Assembly (NCBI GenBank): GCA_964464145.1
Contig: CAYXFB010000075.1
Location: forward strand, 1-12,665
Source of the DNA: UBA5399 sp964464145
GTDB lineage: Bacteria; Bacillota; Clostridia; Christensenellales; Christensenellaceae
Length of the DNA: 12,665 nucleotides
Direction of reading: 5' to 3'
The notes under the pieces were generated by a model. That model ran no database searches and was not told the origin of the DNA. It saw only the letters and a program-made list of their open reading frames with translations. Each line of letters starts with the position of its first letter. The stretch's first letter is position 1. This document shows positions 11,028-12,665 of this stretch, one piece after another. The position numbers were made by a program, and so were the translations under genes.

Positions 11028-11327
11028 ATGCGTATAACAAGACGTACCGCAACCGGATATGTCACGGACGAAACAAAGCCTGTGGTTGTTGACTGCCTTG
11101 GGCAATATGAGGACATGGCGGAGGCGCTGCCGCTGCTTGACAGGCTGCCGCCGCTTGACATAGGGCAGGCGGTGTACTGGGTACAGGATGGCAGGATAGT
11201 GGAGGATGAGATCATGGCACTCAAGATAGAGGAGCTGGCTGTGAGTATGGAGCTACAATCGGGCAGGATAGTTAATGCTATGGCAATAGGCGAGACGCTG
11301 TTTCTGCACAGCCCCGCGGTCAAGTAG
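11028..11327 (+). CDS. Unknown phage protein, 99 aa
   Basis: ATG 11028 is chosen over the in-frame ATG 11013 because GGAGGG lies eight bases before it. The stop TAG is directly followed by the ATG of the HNH gene (TAGATG). The sequence begins MRITRRTATGYVTDETKPVV. It has the LGQYEDMAE segment found in many small phage proteins, then a strand-turn-strand (DIGQAVYWVQDGRIVEDEIM), a helix (ALKIEELAVSMEL) and a final strand (NAMAIGETLFLH). It is a compact alpha/beta protein with no catalytic motif. I do not know its function. Its coupling to the HNH gene suggests it is co-translated with the packaging genes. Confidence 0.7.
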   Translation: MRITRRTATGYVTDETKPVVVDCLGQYEDMAEALPLLDRLPPLDIGQAVYWVQDGRIVEDEIMALKIEELAVSMELQSGRIVNAMAIGETLFLHSPAVK

Positions 11328-11642
11328 ATGGCGCGTGAGTTTGCGAAGAGATTCTATCGCTCGGCTGCGTGGCGAAGGTGCCGCGCTTCTTTCATTGCAG
11401 AGCGGGAGGCGGTGGATGGCGGGCTGTGTGAATACTGCAGGCAAGAGCCGGGGGAGATAGTGCATCATACTGTATGGCTCACACCCAAGAACATTGGTGA
11501 GCCTGCGGTGGCGCTGAACCACAGCTTGCTGAGATACGTATGCTGGCGCTGCCACAACCGCATCGAGGAGGGCGGGCGCTTTGTTATGTTCGACGAAGCC
11601 GGGCAGCCGATAATGATCGATGAAGCGACCGAAGCGCGCTGA
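11328..11642 (+). CDS. Phage HNH endonuclease of the packaging module
   Basis: A 104-residue protein with its start directly after the upstream stop and no strong ribosome binding site of its own, so translational coupling is likely. The zinc/HNH layout is complete: C34-x2-C37 (CEYC), the catalytic VHH (H46-H47), N64-H65 in the middle, and C72-x2-C75-H76 (CWRCHN). The N-terminal FYRSAAWRRCRASF segment is typical of terminase-associated HNH proteins. In HK97-like phages such proteins work with the terminase in cos cleavage. The position, immediately before TerS and TerL, agrees. A free-standing homing HNH is less likely, because the gene is in the standard packaging order. Confidence 0.9.
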   Translation: MAREFAKRFYRSAAWRRCRASFIAEREAVDGGLCEYCRQEPGEIVHHTVWLTPKNIGEPAVALNHSLLRYVCWRCHNRIEEGGRFVMFDEAGQPIMIDEATEAR

Positions 11643-11798
11643 ATGAACGTGTGATCCGCCGGTGTGGGCGTGGTGTAGCCCCCCCTATTTTTGTTTTCGT
11701 GGTGGGGCGTGGAGAACCGTCACCCCAACCTAGACTAGACAAACGGGCTTCGCACATGACCCCCCTCCCCAAATCAGAGACGTTGGAGGTTTTTTCAG
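11643..11798. other. Non-coding gap between HNH and TerS; candidate cos/packaging region
   Basis: This 156-base gap is the only sizeable non-coding stretch in the tightly packed right half. It is G/C-tract rich (CCCCCCCT at 11680-11687, GGTGGGG near 11701, CACCCCAACC near 11719-11728, CCCCCCTCCCC near 11761). Imperfect G-tract/C-tract pairing is possible, but no clean terminator is seen. The only forward frame across it has no ribosome binding site and low-complexity composition. In phages with HNH-TerS-TerL cassettes the cohesive-end site usually lies next to these genes, so this is the best candidate. The exact nick positions cannot be told. A TerS ribosome binding site (GGAGG, 11784-11788) closes the gap. 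Confidence 0.4.
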
Positions 11799-12188
11799 AT
11801 GACAAACATAAAGGAAAAAACAAAGGAACTGTCCAAAGATGAGAGGATATCCGCCGAGGAGCGCCGATTAAAGAGGCAGTTTGCGCGAATTGAGCCAAGA
11901 AAGAAGCAGATAGTAATAGGGCTCGTTCAGCGGGCAGCGTATATGCGGGTTTGCCTTGAGGACTTTGAACACAACCTTGACGATAATGGTTTTACGGAAA
12001 TGTTTAGCCAAGCGGAGCATCAAGCCCCATATGAACGCAAGCGCCCTATTGCCGAGATATACCAGAATATGAACAACAGCTACCAAAAAATAATAAAGCA
12101 GCTAACGGATATGCTGCCGCGTGAGGAACCCAAGCCGGAAACGACGGATCCGCTGGATGATTTTATAAATGCGCGCGAAGATACATAA
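11799..12188 (+). CDS. Phage terminase small subunit (P27-like)
   Basis: A 129-residue protein from ATG 11799 with TTGGAGG ten bases upstream. The N-terminus is charged and helical (SAEERRLKRQFARIEPRKKQ), the middle is helical (VQRAAYMRVCLEDFEHNLDD), and the C-terminal half carries QAPYERKRPIAEIYQNMNNS followed by YQKIIKQLTDMLP. This RP.A..Y....Y...IKQL.DMLP ending is characteristic of the P27-type small terminase subunits of Gram-positive phages. TerS recognises the packaging site and loads the large subunit. It overlaps the terL start by 20 bases. Confidence 0.85.
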   Translation: MTNIKEKTKELSKDERISAEERRLKRQFARIEPRKKQIVIGLVQRAAYMRVCLEDFEHNLDDNGFTEMFSQAEHQAPYERKRPIAEIYQNMNNSYQKIIKQLTDMLPREEPKPETTDPLDDFINAREDT

Positions 12189-12665
12189 ATACCCAGATGA
12201 TTATAACCCCATTCTGGAATACTGGGCAAAAATACAATCCGGCGAAGAGGTAGTGGGCGAGAAAATACGTAAGACCTATAAAAAAATCGTTCATGATATG
12301 CACTCAAATGTGAGTGTGTTTTTTTATAGCGCGAAGCGGGCAAACCATATAATCGAATTTGCCGAAAACTTCTGCTGCATCATACAGGGAAAAGGCGGAG
12401 GCAGCCCTGTGCGCCTTGAGCTGTGGGAAAAAGCGCTGCTCGCGACGGTGTTCGGCTTTGTTGACATTGAGGGCATACGCAAATACCGCGAGGCTATGCT
12501 GATCGTTGGAAAGAAAAACGGTAAGTCGCTCATTGCCTCAATTGTGGGTTTGTACCTGCAAGTTGCCGATCAGGAAGCAGGACCGGAAGTGTATGCCGTT
12601 GCCACAAAGCGAGACCAGGCAAAAAAGGTTTGGCTTACGGGCAAACAAATGGTGAAGCACTCGCC
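12169..12665 (+). CDS. Phage terminase large subunit, N-terminal part (partial, runs off the window)
   Basis: An open frame from ATG 12169 to the window end, 165 complete codons, overlapping the terS 3' end by 20 bases. The upstream GGATGA (about ten bases before) is a weak ribosome binding site, consistent with coupling to terS. The start MRAKIHKYPDDYNPILEYWA is typical. The adenine-side motif lies in RLELWEKALLATVFGFVD, and the Walker A P-loop is VGKKNGKS at residues 113-120, preceded by the REAMLIV strand. VYAVATKRDQAKKVW begins the next ATPase segment. This fits the Terminase_1/HK97-like large terminase: ATPase motor first, nuclease domain beyond the window. Confidence 0.92.
   Translation, partial: MRAKIHKYPDDYNPILEYWAKIQSGEEVVGEKIRKTYKKIVHDMHSNVSVFFYSAKRANHIIEFAENFCCIIQGKGGGSPVRLELWEKALLATVFGFVDIEGIRKYREAMLIVGKKNGKSLIASIVGLYLQVADQEAGPEVYAVATKRDQAKKVWLTGKQMVKHS

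Noticed and set aside
11651..11842. A 63-codon ORF between HNH and TerS.
   Set aside because: It overlaps the well-supported terS start in another frame, has no ribosome binding site and has biased composition from G/C tracts.

Overview
The window is phage or prophage DNA, probably from a Gram-positive anaerobe of the Clostridia. The evidence is strong AGGAGG-type ribosome binding sites, consensus sigma-A promoters, heavy use of ATA isoleucine codons, collagen-like tail proteins, and an HNH/TerS/TerL packaging cassette of the type common in Bacillota siphophages. The host assignment is inference.

Layout. (1) 1-977: the end of an early or middle phage operon on the + strand: a partial unknown gene, a 52-aa zinc-binding protein, a protein resembling all-alpha NTP pyrophosphohydrolases, and an 83-aa unknown protein. 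(2) 978-1575: an AT-rich palindromic (MITE-like) spacer and a late-gene regulator of the ArpU/RinA/sigma-70-like phage type. (3) 1547-2068: a tightly packed minus-strand operon of three very small genes (38-aa cationic/hydrophobic peptide, 32-aa single-span membrane peptide, 58-aa ribbon-helix-helix-like protein). Its near-consensus promoter carries an 18-bp palindromic operator. I do not recognise this combination as a described system. (4) 2118-4335: a toxin-antitoxin island. A HicA-HicB pair on the + strand sits between two 260-bp direct repeats. Each repeat holds a candidate structured small RNA and the 3' end of a hicB gene. After the second repeat comes a minus-strand hicA-hicB-hicB' operon. 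Both hic operons share ACGT-box operators inside their promoter spacers and a conserved hairpin over the hicA stop codon. (5) 4365-11001: four translationally linked tail or receptor-binding genes: a BppU-like N-terminal-domain protein, two fibers ending in S74 self-cleaving chaperone domains, a collagen-like linker protein, and a seven-repeat beta-propeller-like protein. (6) 11028-12665: a small unknown gene, an HNH endonuclease, a 156-bp non-coding gap that is a candidate packaging (cos) region, the terminase small subunit, and the first 165 codons of the terminase large subunit.

How it fits together. The + strand genes follow the usual regulator-to-packaging transition, but a TA/small-RNA island and a whole receptor-binding cassette lie between the late regulator and the terminase. 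The minus-strand modules have their own promoters and terminators, so they look like independently expressed morons that could act in the lysogen. The tail genes have no clear sigma-A promoter of their own and are plausibly switched on by the ArpU-like regulator. Several complete genes here are under 60 codons (58-aa hicA, 58-aa RHH-like, 52-aa zinc-binding, 38-aa and 32-aa peptides) and are easily missed by automatic calling.
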